Of a stretch of DNA of 64,000 bases, positions 1-14,986 are shown one piece after another. The stretch lies in NCBI GenBank assembly GCA_006386115.1, contig VFIW01000004.1:682001-746000 (forward strand). The letters are read 5' to 3'. The notes beneath the pieces are model-generated. The model did no database searches, had not been told where the DNA came from, and saw only the letters and a program-made list of their open reading frames with translations. The stretch's first letter is position 1, and every line of letters starts with the position of its first letter. Both the position numbers and the translations under genes were made by a program. Source of the DNA: Globisporangium splendens. Taxonomy: Eukaryota; Oomycota; Peronosporomycetes; Pythiales; Pythiaceae.

Positions 1-1985
1 GGGGGCGGGGAAGAGAGGGATGCGAGTGAGCGCGCTGGCTATCTGGCACTTTTTCACAGCTGCGACCCGTCAGCTGACTGCTCTGACTGTCCTGTCTCTT
101 TCCCCACGCGTTTTTAACGGCACAAACGTGCGAGCATTGGCCAACCCCTGCGCTTGCATGCTTGACTGAACGAAACGTCAGGTGGCAATATATGAAGGTC
201 TGTATGGTTCATTAAAGTTTCAATGCCGAACAATTGCTGGCTTGGCTGCTGAACTCACTGAGATGTGTGGGTCATGTTTTCGAAGTTCGAAGATGGACAC
301 GGTGTAAAAGAACCTGATGTGGCAACTGACTTGGAAATTGCATGCACCAAAATGTGCAAAAGTAAGAATCGGAGCAACGCAGCACCGCCAGCTGGTTTTC
401 GTGAAGGTTGAGCAATTGATGGCCATCGGGGGGAGAAAATGGACGCCCGCATTGGCGACAGATATTGCACTCGCGTTTGTAATCGTCCGCCCACGGTTTG
501 CAATGCGATGGCGCTCTGTGAGCTCTATTCTCCCTTTGGCATTTCGATTTCTGGCCGTCGCTGGTCTATGCTGCGTGGTCAATCCAACGATGTGTGTGTG
601 TTTTTATATCGCTACAAAGCCAAAGTGAGTGCAAGATACAAAGAAATGAGCAAAATACAAAGCAATTAATGCTCCACAAAGAAACGAAGGAAAGCCCATC
701 AATTAATGCACACCGAGCTGTTCATTTCTGGCTCTCTCGTTTTCGCGCAGTCGTGTGACGTCTTTGGAAGGTACGAAAAGCGTTGACAGTGAGGCATCAC
801 TATTTGCAAACAACCAAGATATTATTCTACAGCACCTACCATGCTTGAGATGTTACCCAGCAGTCTTTTACAAGCGCTGAAATGGCTCACATCTTTACAT
901 AGAGGGCGTTCAGTCCTTTGAATGTGGAATTACTGTTTCTCTAGTCAGCAGGCGGTGCCTTGAATTACATATGTATTCAATATTCGCCATTTCAGCAGTC
1001 TCCAGTGTCCAGGATTTGGGATGCTTATCTCGAGTCCAGCTCAACGAATCACATTTCCATCGAGTACGCAAAATCTAGTTCAGTATCACTTTTGAGAGAG
1101 TTGACAACTCTTTTTATGATCCGATCTCACTGTTTATGCAAATCAGAACGTTCTTCTGTGTTGTACCGTTGCGATCGATGTGGCCCAAAATCACGCGAAC
1201 CTCTGAAAGCCAGCCGTTTGTGGGGAACGTACAGCCAACTGTTTACTCCACTTTGGACAATTTATTCCCCTTCCATCTGCAGATGGTTTCCCCGCAGAGA
1301 GGGAGTGATCAAGTTGCGTTGCGGTGCTGTACACAACAAGCACAGAATTATCGTCGACATGAACACACTATTTGCCGAAAGTATACGAAACCCAAGTGTA
1401 TTCTCAAAGCTCCTTCCAAGCCGAGAAAGTGGCGGCTAGTTTGCTTGAAAGAGTCGGGAAAAGCGTCGCGTATACGAATGCCAGCTGGTGATTCCTTGCG
1501 GCCCTGAGGTGGGCGCCACGCAGATTCCGTCGGCTGATGTGCGACTGGGATCATGGCACTGACTGACACCCGCCCATGATACGTTTGGCACACCCATGTT
1601 GTCTGCGATAATCCCGTGACGATCGCAAATAAGGATGGCACGGGAAGATCCGAGGGCTGACTGACATCTCGGTCTTCGTCCGCCATTCGAACCGCGTCAA
1701 GACAGTTCACCGACTGGAACGGCTGCCTTTTGTTAAAGGGGTGTCGCACAAACACTTTTTGGTCGTTTTTGCTCTTACATCGCTTAAAAGAGATGTGCTG
1801 AGCCTCTTTATCCCACATTTACAGTACACTTTATCTGATCTTGAACTTACAAATATCGGTAAAGTTCAGCTCAATCAATCGGCAACTCGTTGTTTGAAAT
1901 GAAAATCATGTGATTTCTTGGTTAACCGGAATCTACAGTACGGCAGACCTGGTTTGTCTGGGGAGTCGGATTAATTTGAACAACT
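1..1985. other. Left-end region without a recognisable gene
   Basis: Open frames here are short, overlap on both strands and look like no protein family I know. The base composition is more AT-rich than in the neighbouring genes from about 600 to 1150 and again near 1800-1920. The longest frame, minus strand 1348-1818, is discussed under rejected items. The last few hundred bases presumably carry the promoter of the glutaminyl cyclase gene. I see no tRNA, long repeat or terminal-repeat structure. Confidence 0.5.
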
Positions 1986-2969
1986 ATGAACGCTCGTGGG
2001 AGCTCGCAGCGCGGAAATGCGCCGTGGTGGCGGACCTTTGGCGCGGTCATTGCCGCCACCTTTGTGCTCGTACACAATAGCACAACAGCAGGTGTTGCAG
2101 CGTTGAGCGCCCCCGTCTCGTCCCCCACGCAGGTGCGGCTCGTGACGATCCATCCGCACGACGTCGATGCGTTCACCGAGGGGTTGTTTTTCCACGACGG
2201 TGCGCTCGTCGAGTCCACGGGGCTGAATGGGAAATCGTTCATTCGGCAGTACGCGCTTGCCGCAACGAGTGACGCACAGGTGGCGGCCGATGCCGACCCC
2301 GATGGCAGCAGTGCGTCCAAACGCATCCAGAAGGAGTTTCGGTTCGATCCGAGTCTGTTTGGCGAGGGCGTCGCTGCCATTGGCGACACGCTGTATGCGC
2401 TCACGTACAAGGCCAAGAAGATTCTGGAGCTCTCTATGTCCAACTTCACGCTCCTGAACACGTACCCGATCAAGACGTCCACGGGGGAAGGCTGGGGCAT
2501 GGCGACGGACGGGACACTGCTGATCGTCAGTGATGGCTCGTCGCAGATTCAGTTTTACGATCCGCGCACCAGCGACTTCAAGCTCGTGCGCACCATCGAC
2601 GTGCACCAACAAGACGGCACATTGCTGAACAATGTCAACGAGCTGGAGTTCATCTCGGAGAAAAACGAGATCCTCGCGAACGTATGGTACACGAATCATG
2701 TTCTGCGCATTAGCGCGACCGACGGCACGGTGCTTGAAGTGCTCGACCTCACGTGGGTGTGCAACATGGCTTCGAACCTGCAGACCCCCGCGATCCTGAC
2801 CTCGCGATGGCGCAACGACGCGGTGATGAATGGCATCGCGTTCAATCCACACACGAACCATGTGTACGTGACCGGGAAGCTCTGGGACTCGATCTTCGAA
2901 CTCGAGTTGTCGTATCTCCGCCACGATAAGAAGCAGAAACACGCGAAAAGTATTGACGCCAGTCTGTGA
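1986..2969 (+). CDS. Glutaminyl-peptide cyclotransferase, plant type
   Basis: Single-exon gene of 327 residues. It belongs to the plant/bacterial glutamine cyclotransferase family, a beta-propeller enzyme that cyclises N-terminal glutamine to pyroglutamate; it is not the zinc-dependent animal enzyme. Family hallmarks are visible in order: FTEGLFF followed by ESTGLNGKS (about residues 62-84), a central WGMATDG, NELEFI followed by ILANVWYTN (about 218-235), and NGIAFNP followed by YVTGKLW (about 281-301). A hydrophobic stretch at about residues 16-36 is a signal peptide or anchor, so the protein probably acts in the secretory pathway. The start is the first ATG of the frame and sits just before this segment. 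It converges on the coiled-coil gene, with 171 bp between the stops. The family call is firm; the location is inferred. Confidence 0.9.
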   Translation: MNARGSSQRGNAPWWRTFGAVIAATFVLVHNSTTAGVAALSAPVSSPTQVRLVTIHPHDVDAFTEGLFFHDGALVESTGLNGKSFIRQYALAATSDAQVAADADPDGSSASKRIQKEFRFDPSLFGEGVAAIGDTLYALTYKAKKILELSMSNFTLLNTYPIKTSTGEGWGMATDGTLLIVSDGSSQIQFYDPRTSDFKLVRTIDVHQQDGTLLNNVNELEFISEKNEILANVWYTNHVLRISATDGTVLEVLDLTWVCNMASNLQTPAILTSRWRNDAVMNGIAFNPHTNHVYVTGKLWDSIFELELSYLRHDKKQKHAKSIDASL

Positions 2970-3140
2970 CCTCAAACACTAGAAGACTCACAACTGCTGC
3001 ATGAGAGCATCAGGATTGTATTGCGATCCAAATTGTGCTGGATTGTGTCCATCGGAACGTGCGTGAATGATGCAATCAGTCTGCTGGAGCGGAGCTTTGC
3101 TGGGATGTTGAGACGATTCGATTTTCATTTTCACATGAGC

Positions 3141-6457
<3,317 letters not shown>

Positions 6458-7966
6458 ATGGTGACAGGGACGACGCTGCGGCTGCGCCAATTGCAGGTGC
6501 TGCATCGCCATGGGGACCGCACGCCGCTGCGCAACGTGTTCAAAGGTGACCCGCTCGCAGAGCTCGAAGAGTGCAAGCGGTGGACCACGAAGCTGCCGTC
6601 CGCCGACGACGTCGCGCAATTGCGCAGCGCGGCGGCGGTGGTGGACTTCGCAAAAGCCGCTGACGCGAGCGGATATGCCAGGCCGTACCAGACGCGGCCG
6701 TTTGGGTACCTCACGACCACGGGCATTGAGCAGATGATGGCACGAGGCGACAACGTGGTATGAACGTTTGCATGTAAGAGCTCATAGTGTGTGTGGGCAT
6801 TTGTCTCATCTCGCCATGTATGCTTGTGTGTGGTTCTGGGCATTTGCAGCGCTCCTTCTGCGTGGACGAAGCGTTCCCCATGCACTCGCTGACGGACCGA
6901 GACGTGCACATTTTCAGCAACTCGTACACGCGCACGCAACTGAGCGTCCAGGCGCTACTGCGCGGCTTGTTGCACGGCAAACAGCGCATCACGCCGCGTG
7001 TGCATGTGCTTCCACCTGACCGTGACATCATCAACAGTTGAGTCGCCACGCATGGCCATATACTATCCTTATGTGATTGCGGTATCGAATGGCGCAAACT
7101 GCTGTCGTGTGTGCATGTGATAGCTTATGCTGCGTTTCCCGAGATCGCGACGTTGAAGGCTGCGCTGGAGCACGAGAACGAGGAGTTTGCGTTCCGCGAA
7201 CACGAGATGGCGCCCCAAAAAGCCGAGCTGATGCGCGCGCTGCCGATGTTTGCGTCTGGCAGCGAGCCGTTCACGTGGATGGCGGCTACAGACTATTTTG
7301 TGTGTCGAGATGCGCATGAGATCCCAATGATCCCAGGTACCGAGGCGCATTGTGACACATCGGTGCTCCATCTGAGTTTCCGCTTCCATCAGGTATGACA
7401 CAAAGCAGAATAGATCATCTTTTTTCGTCTCGCTTTGTATACAGGAAGGGAGATTGAGGTCGACTTACTGGTGCATATGGGGCGGTGGTTTTCTGTCGAC
7501 AGTTTTACTCGCATCCACGGATTTTGCAGCTTGTCGCTGGAAGGTTGATGCAGCATGTGCTTTTGGAGGTGCGTTCTCTCTGACCACAGGTTCTATTTGG
7601 TTAATTGTGTGCTCACATAGCAGAAACACTTCTCCTGCCCAATTTGCATAGATCCAAAAAGTGACCACGAACGACCCGACCATGAAGAAGCTCGTCATCT
7701 ACAGCGGCCACGACATCTCGATCCTTTCCGTTCTGCACGCGATCAACGCTACGCTCGCGGACGACGACAAGTGGTGGCCTGAATATGCGTCGGCCGTGGT
7801 CTTGGAGCTGCTGGAGGATGGTAATGGGCGATGGTACGTTCGCGCTCGCCTCAACGACGCGATTTTGAGCTTACGAGGAGGAAGCTCCAGCGAAGCTTCC
7901 ACCTTGTACTCGTGCGACGAGTTTTACCATCTCATCGTGGACAAATTCCAAGGCTTTGAGCACTAA
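6458..7966 (+). CDS. Histidine acid phosphatase family protein
   Basis: Five exons: 6458-6757, 6850-7036, 7124-7392, 7503-7568 and 7652-7966, encoding 378 residues. This is a branch-2 histidine phosphatase. The catalytic RHGDRTP lies at about residues 17-23, in the first exon. The second catalytic signature, YSGHD followed by ISIL, lies in the last exon and supplies the HD proton-donor motif. The fourth exon (22 codons, FYSHPRILQLVAGRL) matches the helix that in this family follows the domain containing the substrate pocket. It most resembles the lysosomal/prostatic acid phosphatase and PXYLP1 group, but I cannot name the substrate. No signal peptide is evident at the chosen ATG, and the catalytic motif follows only 16 residues later, so an upstream exon with a leader could exist. 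It converges on the C7orf50-like gene with 106 bp between stops. Confidence 0.85.
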
Positions 7967-8072
7967 TAGAAATACACAGTCTTTCAAGATACAAGATAAA
8001 AAAAAAGCTCTATTGTGCTACGAGTTACATGGCGTATGAACAACATGCGCCTCATCGCCACTTGGAGACCAC

Positions 8073-8863
8073 TTACGAAATGCGCTCAGCGACCTGCAAG
8101 GCACGCTTGTATCTTCGTCGCGCGAGTCGCGTCGGCAGATCTTCTTCCTCCTCTTGATCGTCGCCGCTCGTTTTCTCCGGAACGCCGGCGTCAATAATTT
8201 CATGCGCAGCATCGAGCACGCGCTGTTGTTTTAAGGTCCACATAGCACCCACACATGTAAGTTTTTTCCTCATCTACTAATACAAAACGATGCACGAACC
8301 TGCCGCGCTTGACCTTCGATACTGGTCAGGTAGTCGAGTACAGTGGAAAACATCGACTTGGGCACCACGTCGGCCTCGTACATCCACCGCAGAATCCACA
8401 TTTGCTTCATTTTCTGTGTAGCATCAAGCAAGCCAATTGGAGTAAGTCATCATATCAACAACAATTGGACCATATTGTCCTTCCTTACCTTGAATTTCCA
8501 TGGCATTTCGCCCTCAGGCACCGGTTCGTTCCTGTTTTTCCATTGCTCCAGGTAGTACTTGGCCTGCTGGATCACCTCGGGAGAGCGATCGGCTTTGCCG
8601 CCGACTTGTTTCTTCTCGGCGTCCGCATTCTTCTCGGCGTCCGCATTCTTCTCGGCGTCCGCATTCTTCTCGGCGGCGCGCGCGCGTTTCTTCTGGAGGA
8701 CGCTGGCTTTGGTCACTTTCTCGCCGTCGTCGTCGAACTTGACGTGCTGGTTGCTCTTGCTGGTGGTTATGCCACTGGAACCATCGGTCGTTGCCTTCTT
8801 CTTGGCCTTGGTGGCCGCGTTCTTCTTGCCGCGCTGCTTCTTCGACGGCTTGGCGGCGCCCAT
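8073..8863 (-). CDS. WKF-domain protein, C7orf50 homologue
   Basis: Three exons: 8863-8489, 8413-8300 and 8222-8073, giving 212 residues. The N-terminal half is lysine-rich and highly basic, typical of nucleolar proteins. The C-terminal half contains the WKF domain of human C7orf50: YYLEQWKNR, then PWKFKKMKQMWILRWMY, then a VLDYLTSIEGQARQ stretch. The WKF triplet sits exactly at the first splice junction. A perfect six-residue repeat (AEKNAD, three copies) occupies about residues 64-81. C7orf50 proteins are conserved and linked to ribosome biogenesis, but their activity is unknown. The last intron is placed so that the domain stays continuous. The neighbour at the 3-prime side is the convergent histidine phosphatase. 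Confidence 0.85.
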
Positions 8864-9746
8864 GGTGCTTGCGACTGCGACGTTTGTAGCTTTTCGTCAA
8901 TCTGATGGAACTCTTTTGGTCCAGCCAACTGATACATCACATGGTTTTGCCTCTTATAAACAATACATCGCTGTTGAAAAATCTAACATTCACTATATAC
9001 AGTATCAATCTTGTATATGAAGTGTCTTAGTACAGTTATTAAGAATGCAGATGTAAAATAAAGAGATTTCTATTACACATTATCCTCCCAGAAATAAAGA
9101 ATACTCACCATAAACAACACGAGTGCCCAAAATAACTACTGACATTTAGTTTGGGTAAAATATGCCGTCAGCACGCAATCGAATCACCAATGCCAAAATG
9201 CGAGCAGCGAAACTGACCAGGACGACTCTTTTAAATTGCTGCCTGTATGATGCGCTTCTGGTTTCCCTACGGTTCATTCTTCACTACACCGCCCACCAAT
9301 GTTTCCTGGCTCCCATTGCGAGCGGCAGTTCACCACACCATTCCCAAGTCACTCGGTTTAACGTGACAAGCCACAGTGAGCAAGCAGAGCTTGTGCACAG
9401 TTCCTGCGTTATGATTGGTGGCATCGAGATCCAGCGGCTTTTGATTGGCGGAATGGTCGCTAACGGCTCGACCCACTCCGAACACAAGACCGCGCTCTAT
9501 TGAAAACTGTCTGATACCATCTGGTTTTTGACGACCAAAGCGCGCCAAAACGAGCAGCTCAAATTGCCCGTCCGATATGGCGCGAGATGGGAGCCACGCG
9601 CAAACGGACAGCACTTCTCCTCTTGCGCTACAGAGAGCAGTCAACGGTGGGACGTCTCCTCCATCATCCACACCACACGCACCGGCGTTTTCACGCGACT
9701 CAGCAATCCAGTCTCTCTCTCTCTCTCTCTCTCTGTAGCCATCACG
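8864..9746. other. Intergenic region with a CT microsatellite
   Basis: This spacer lies between the divergent C7orf50-like and cyclin genes. The part from about 8930 to 9170 is AT-rich. A pure CT repeat of about 12 units sits at 9712-9734, directly upstream of the cyclin start, probably in its 5-prime untranslated region. No coding frame here resembles a known protein. Confidence 0.4.
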
Positions 9747-10920
9747 ATGTGTCCATTGCTCGTGCGCAAGCGACCAAGAAGTCCGTCCATTGCTGCCGCG
9801 GCGCACAATGACGCGAAGATGCTCAAGCGTATCAGCAGCAGCAGCATCCCCTGCACACCTGTCGCTGTCGTCTTGTCGTCCCCAAAAGCCAACCAGTGTC
9901 ATGACTCGGTGTGCAAGATGTCGCTGCTCATGAGCGAACCGCAGCAGGACAGCGAGTTCGAAGTGGACAACCAGCAGGACGACGAGAAGGAGTTTGCGAC
10001 GTCTGTGCATCGCGATGAGATCGTCGCGGCGATCTTGACTATCGCCTCGGCGCTTGGACTCGCACGAGAGACATTGCACCTATGCGTGGACCTGCTCGAT
10101 CGCTACATGCAAGTGAGTCCGGTGGAAGCGTCTCGACTGGAGACGCTGAGCATTGCGTAAGTGCAAAAACGAGAGATGCAGGATGTTGCAATGCCTTGCG
10201 AGTGACTAATGCGATTGCATTGCTGTGTTTGTTTGTCATTATGCAGTTGCCTGTGGATTGCAGTCAAGTTCATGGAGACCCCGACAAGCATCGTCGACAA
10301 GTCCATCAAAAAGATCCTGCAGCAGCGACGACACTCGGGCAACGTGAGATTTGCATTGCTGACACCACGCAATAGCTACGCACCTGCGGACTGATGGTCT
10401 AATGCTGTCTTCTGTTATTACATGGCAGTGGACGTGGAAGGAGATCATCGAGTTTGAGACGCACATCCTCCAGGAACTCAACTTTCGCATCATGGCACCA
10501 ACCGTGTTGGGGTTGTTGCAAAAGAAGATCCACAGCCTCGAGACTCCACTCGCGTCGGAGAGGGTTTACCTGGCGTACTACTTTGCAGACGTCTTCCTGC
10601 TCAAAGATCGAGCGCATCAGTACTCGAAGGAGTTGCTGGTTGAGGCCATCTGGTACGTGATCTCGGGGCACAATATCACGAACGTGCAGCCGCCACTGCT
10701 CGCGCCGGTTGTGATCCTCTTCCTCGCGCACCGAGACAACATCAACCCCAAGCACCACGTGTTCAAGACATGGTTCGCGCTGCGCTGCCAGTACGGCGCA
10801 TTCCTCCCAGCGCCGTGGCAGGTGCCCTACGACCCGTACTGCATCTGTCGCGTCTGCGAGAACGTCCAGGACGAGCTCATGGAGCTCGAGGAAGCCGAGC
10901 TGGACGCAGCCTCCTCCTAG
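9747..10920 (+). CDS. Cyclin-box protein
   Basis: Three exons, 9747-10156, 10247-10343 and 10429-10920, encode 332 residues. After a variable N-terminal region of about 90 residues comes a cyclin N-terminal fold: HRDEIVAAI, then LHLCVDLLDRYM, then the conserved CLWIAVKFME, and a helix IIEFETHILQELNFRI. A second five-helix fold follows and ends in an acidic tail. These are the landmarks of A/B-type cyclins, which bind and activate a cyclin-dependent kinase. I see no clear destruction box in the N-terminal region, so mitotic degradation is uncertain. I chose the ATG at 9747, just after the CT repeat; the frame stays open further upstream. The gene converges on the lectin gene. Confidence 0.88.
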
Positions 10921-11150
10921 TTAGTGTAATAGATAGGCACCCATAGACACCACAGCAATCCCCATTTTTGATAGACTACACCCGTATAATGAATCCATGT
11001 GTCCATATTTGTAAACTGCTTGTGCTTTTACGAAATGCAACTTTGTTTTTGTGCTTTTCATTATCGCCAAACACACGCATGCTCTCGTACGCGAGCAATT
11101 CCTACCGCATGAGCCACAAACTCGTTTGATTTTGTAGCAGCAAGCGCTAT

Positions 11151-12651
11151 TTACAGCAAGTGCGACTTGCGCAAGTCCTGGTACTTTTTGTACGCGCCCG
11201 CGACGACACCGCCGAGCACGAGCACGAGCACGAAGAACGGCGTCTTCCAGCCTGACGAGCGCTCGGCCGTCTCCTGCACGGTCTTCGTCAGTCGCTCGTC
11301 GACCTGCTCGCGGATCGCATCCACGGTCGTAGCCACGCGCTCGCTCACTTTGCTGCTCACCCACGTCTCCAGCTCCGCGATGCGCTTCGTGTCTTCGGCT
11401 TCCTGCTCGCGCAGCTTCTTGATCGTGTTCTCTGTCGACTCCTTCAAAGCTGCAAGTGGACAACAGGGAAAGAAATTGTGTCGCCAAAGTCAGCATACCG
11501 TCCCATAACCATCGTATTTCACGCATCTCTTACCTGTGAACTGGTGCTCAAAGTCTTCAATAAGCTGCTCGTATTTCCGCTTGAGGTGGCGCAACTTCGA
11601 TTCGTTGTCGCCCGTCGTCAAGCTCTCATCCAAGTCGTGCAGCGTCGCGTTCTTCACCTTTTGGTCGACTTCTTCGTGCGCCATATCGCCAACGTCACTG
11701 CAACACCAAGTAAAAAGAAATCAGCAGCATTTCAATAGGAGCATCACACACAAAAGCCATAGGCAGGCAGCAACGTACTCGTAGACATTGAGCGCGATCA
11801 CGTCATGGTTGTCGGCGAGACCGCCCGTGGATGCTGTGATGCCGATCGTGGCGTCGTCGACCCAGCCCTCTGGGAGAGCCACGTAGCTGCCGTAGCAGTG
11901 CACCCAGTCGCCTGTGTTCTTGGCGTCGATCAGGATCGACACGTAGCTGTCCTTGTATTGGATCTTGGCGCGTGACATGTTGAGCGACGGACTGAATGCC
12001 GCATTCCGCTCGTGGTAGCGGATCCCTGGCGCCATGCACCCCACCTTTGGCGCGTCGTTCAGCTGGTCAAGCGACTTCGAGCCATCGTTCACGAACAGCG
12101 TCACATCCTGGTGGCCACCCGAGTGCTCCGAGTTCACAAACGTATCAAAGAGGACGCCAAAGCCTGCACATAAACAGAGATAGATCAATTAGCACGATCT
12201 TTTCCCACTGCAACCACTTCCTCGCCTTATATATCGAACCTTTAAAGTTCCCCGTGAATCCGTGGTTGTCACCGTCGATGTGGTTCTGTGCGGTCGTGAT
12301 CCAGAGCGCAAGACCGTCGCCGAACCAGGTCGCAGCCTGGCCGCTGATGCGGAACGTGAACACGATCGAGAACTCTTTGCTCTCGATCTTCTTCTTGCTC
12401 CAGAGGAAGCCGCGCTTGCTCTGGCGGTCGGGCGTCAGGCGCACAAAGTGGCGGTTCACGGTCGTCGCGCCGCCCATGTTCCAGTTCCACCCGGCGACGC
12501 GCACGCCGTCAGCATCGATCATCTCGAACGGCTTCTCGAACGACACTTCGCGCAGCTGCTCGCCGCGCACGGCGACGTTGCTGGGGGAAAACGACGAGAA
12601 CAGCGCGAGCGCCGCGCCGGCCACGACGCCCAGCGTCTTGAGGAGCTGCAT
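11151..12651 (-). CDS. L-type (legume-like) lectin cargo receptor, ERGIC-53/VIP36 family
   Basis: Four exons, 12651-12240, 12163-11779, 11697-11534 and 11449-11151, give 419 residues. The order is: signal peptide (about 1-30, hydrophobic, ending near a VAVRG stretch); a leguminous lectin fold with FEKPFE, WFGDGLALWI and GFGVLFDTF; a DNHDVIALNVYE strand closing the domain; a coiled-coil stalk of about 120 residues; one transmembrane helix (FFVLVLVLGGVVAGAY); and a short basic cytosolic tail KKYQDLRKSHLL. Family members bind high-mannose N-glycans in the ER/Golgi lumen and carry glycoproteins between the ER and Golgi. The tail has lysines and ends in LL, so it may contain coat-binding signals, but a canonical KKXX ending is absent. 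Confidence 0.92.
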
Positions 12652-13664
12652 GGTGCTGATGCTGGTGTGTGTGTGTGTGTGTGGCTGTGTCTGCGACGCG
12701 TGCGAGAGGCGTCTGCCTTCAGCTCTTTGCCGAAATGTGCATGACGTGGACTGCTGTGGGATCATCAGCTGAGGAGTACTAAGCATGCTCATTAAAGTAC
12801 GAAATAGGTTTTAGTAGAGACACAATTGCACTGAACTCTCAAAAACCACAGGTTGGGGAACAGATGAGCCGAGCCAGATCGAGCCGATCTGATTTTGACG
12901 AGCCACGTGCATAGACGGAGCACGACCTGCACTTGCGATTTTTTTCGAGCAAAATGGCAGAGCAGCAGATCTAATGTTGAGTATAGAACTTAAAAAGTTC
13001 TATGCATTTGCGAGGCATCAAAAACATGTTGACGCAGTTGTTTGCAGTGCGCTGGGTCGCAGCCGAAGCGACCGCGATGCTCTTTTTGCCTTGTTTCCAA
13101 CGGCTCCAGGCAATTCCGCGTCGTTGACGCTGCTCAAGACCAACACCTCCAGCCGCAGTCGGGGTCACCAGCAACACACTTCGTCAGCATCCGAGTGCCA
13201 ATATCTGCAATTAAGTCAAACCTGGCTGCCATGCAGTAGCAGCCTAGTCCCAGTGGTGCATTTGGATCGAGCCGAGGGAGGACGCCTTAGATGCTTCTAG
13301 GAAGAAATTTTACTACATGGTTATCGGAAACTATTGATATTTCTCGAGAGGTGGGTTTAGTTTGTTGCAGTGCCGCCTAAGAAGAAACAGAGCAGTTCAT
13401 ATGGCTATGATGGGTGGCTTGCGCTTAAAGCCCAGTATCCGTCTCACCACGGGCAATGCACAGTCCTGCCTCAATTCGCCCAGAGAGACTTCAAATCGAA
13501 GTGACTCGAGGCAAGACACGCTGTCGAGAAATTGACAGTCGTTTCAGAAAGGGAGAAACGTGGAAATCGCCAGGGGTATTTTTTCGTTTTGTAGCGCAGA
13601 GTCGTCCCAGTGCAAGAACATTCTCCCACTCCCACAAGCCAAAGAGAAAGTTGAATACGGCAGC
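12652..13664. other. Intergenic region upstream of two divergent genes
   Basis: This 1-kb spacer separates the starts of the lectin gene and the cysteine-rich secreted protein gene. A GT repeat of about nine units lies at 12663-12682, next to the lectin start. A frame at 12974-13300 has no recognisable similarity or splice continuation. I see no gene here. Confidence 0.4.
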
Positions 13665-14864
13665 ATGGTGACTGAGGCAAATCACAGAACGCGCGCATGG
13701 ATCCCTCGTGTGTTGCTACTGTTAGTTCTCTCTACGGCGACTGTGATCCATCAGGTGGGTGCTACTGCTACACTCGACTCTATTGATGAAGCCGGATGCA
13801 CTTTGTCCGTGACGAAATCAGCGCAGGACTTCGGGATTGCCATGATGACCGATCTGACGTGCACCAACGACAAAGCAAACAAGGACGAAGCGGAAGACCG
13901 CGGTGGATGCATCAGCTCGCAGTGCCGACTTTGCCAAGTGCGCAGCACGCCTCAGTCTCAAAAGTACCGTTCGTGCGCGTCCGTGCCGAAGGAGATTTCC
14001 GTCAACAATCAAGAGGTCCAGGCTGTGACCGCAGATACAAATGATACTGACTATAGTAGCGCGTGCCTCGTCCAAGTCTCGTCGGGGGATGCAGCCGTTG
14101 GCGTCAATGTGATCACCGACTCGTCTTGTGCAAACGGCGGCGGTCTGGGGTGCTTCGCTACGAATTGCCGCTTCTGCAAGACAGTGGACACACCACAATC
14201 GGAGCATTGGCAGAGTTGTGGTGAGTTACTGTCCCAGTCTCGTGACTCGGATCTCGTCAAACCGTCCACGCCTGCGCCTGCGCCTCCGACTGCAGCACCA
14301 GTGGTCGGCAATGGCTCGATTGACACGTGCACATACGTCGTGTCGCCCGGTGACGCTCTTGCTGGCATCGCAGTGGTCACAGACGCATCGTGTCGGAGCG
14401 GAGGGATCGGCTGCCTAAAGAACGTCTGTCGGCTTTGCAAGTTCGTCAGCACCAACCTGTCCTCCCACTTGCTGGACTGCGACAACTCTCTCCGGGTGGG
14501 CTCAATGAGTACGCCGAGCACCGCAACGACTACAACCCCAGCAACAATCACGGTCACACCGTCAACGCCGAGTCCACCAGCAGCAGCCACAAGCTTTGTC
14601 CTCCCACTCGCACCTCAGGCGGACAACGTGAATAATCAGGAGCTCTTCGAGACTCCGCCGATAAATTACTGCTTGGCGTACCTCATCGGCAGAGACCAAG
14701 CCGCTGCTGGCGTCTGGACATACGTGGACGACGAACGTTGCGTGGCAACCCCCTCTCGCTGCGTCCTGAGTGTTTGCAGGTTGTGTAAGTTCGCCGAGTT
14801 GCCATTGTCGACGCAGTACGAGATCTGTCCGAGTAGTAGTCTCTCCATCACACGCCGAAACTAA
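13665..14864 (+). CDS. Secreted protein with four six-cysteine modules
   Basis: Single exon, 399 residues. A signal peptide is clear (hydrophobic core VLLLLVLSTATVI after a short basic start). The mature protein is four copies of one module of about 50-60 residues, starting near residues 43, 127, 222 and 338. Each follows C-x20-22-C-x6-15-C-x4-C-x2-C-x13-C, with a conserved core of CRLCK or a variant just before the last spacer. Modules 2 and 3 also share an SPGD or SSGD followed by an AG/VGV-type stretch and TD-x-SC. Linkers are rich in Pro, Thr, Ser and Ala, as in cell-wall or extracellular proteins. I know no named domain with this spacing. An apoplastic, cell-surface or host-contact role is possible for an oomycete, but that is inference. 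It converges on the acyltransferase gene with 122 bp between stops. Confidence 0.85.
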   Translation: MVTEANHRTRAWIPRVLLLLVLSTATVIHQVGATATLDSIDEAGCTLSVTKSAQDFGIAMMTDLTCTNDKANKDEAEDRGGCISSQCRLCQVRSTPQSQKYRSCASVPKEISVNNQEVQAVTADTNDTDYSSACLVQVSSGDAAVGVNVITDSSCANGGGLGCFATNCRFCKTVDTPQSEHWQSCGELLSQSRDSDLVKPSTPAPAPPTAAPVVGNGSIDTCTYVVSPGDALAGIAVVTDASCRSGGIGCLKNVCRLCKFVSTNLSSHLLDCDNSLRVGSMSTPSTATTTTPATITVTPSTPSPPAAATSFVLPLAPQADNVNNQELFETPPINYCLAYLIGRDQAAAGVWTYVDDERCVATPSRCVLSVCRLCKFAELPLSTQYEICPSSSLSITRRN

Positions 14865-14986
14865 AGCAAACACCGGATTGGCATGGGATGCACCCGCACA
14901 CACAACGACAAGCAAGTAAATAGGTATATTCATTCGATGAGAGGTATCGCAGATGGAATCCCACACGAAGGGCTGCGCACTCAGGC

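Noticed and set aside
1348..1818. 156-residue open frame on the minus strand
   Set aside because: It has no start context, splice continuation or similarity that I recognise. It might be an old retroelement relic, but nothing in the sequence supports that.
1971..2975. 334-residue open frame on the minus strand
   Set aside because: It is antisense to the glutaminyl cyclase gene, whose family motifs decide the coding strand.
9162..9503. 113-residue open frame on the plus strand
   Set aside because: No similarity, no convincing start context, and average composition for intergenic DNA here.
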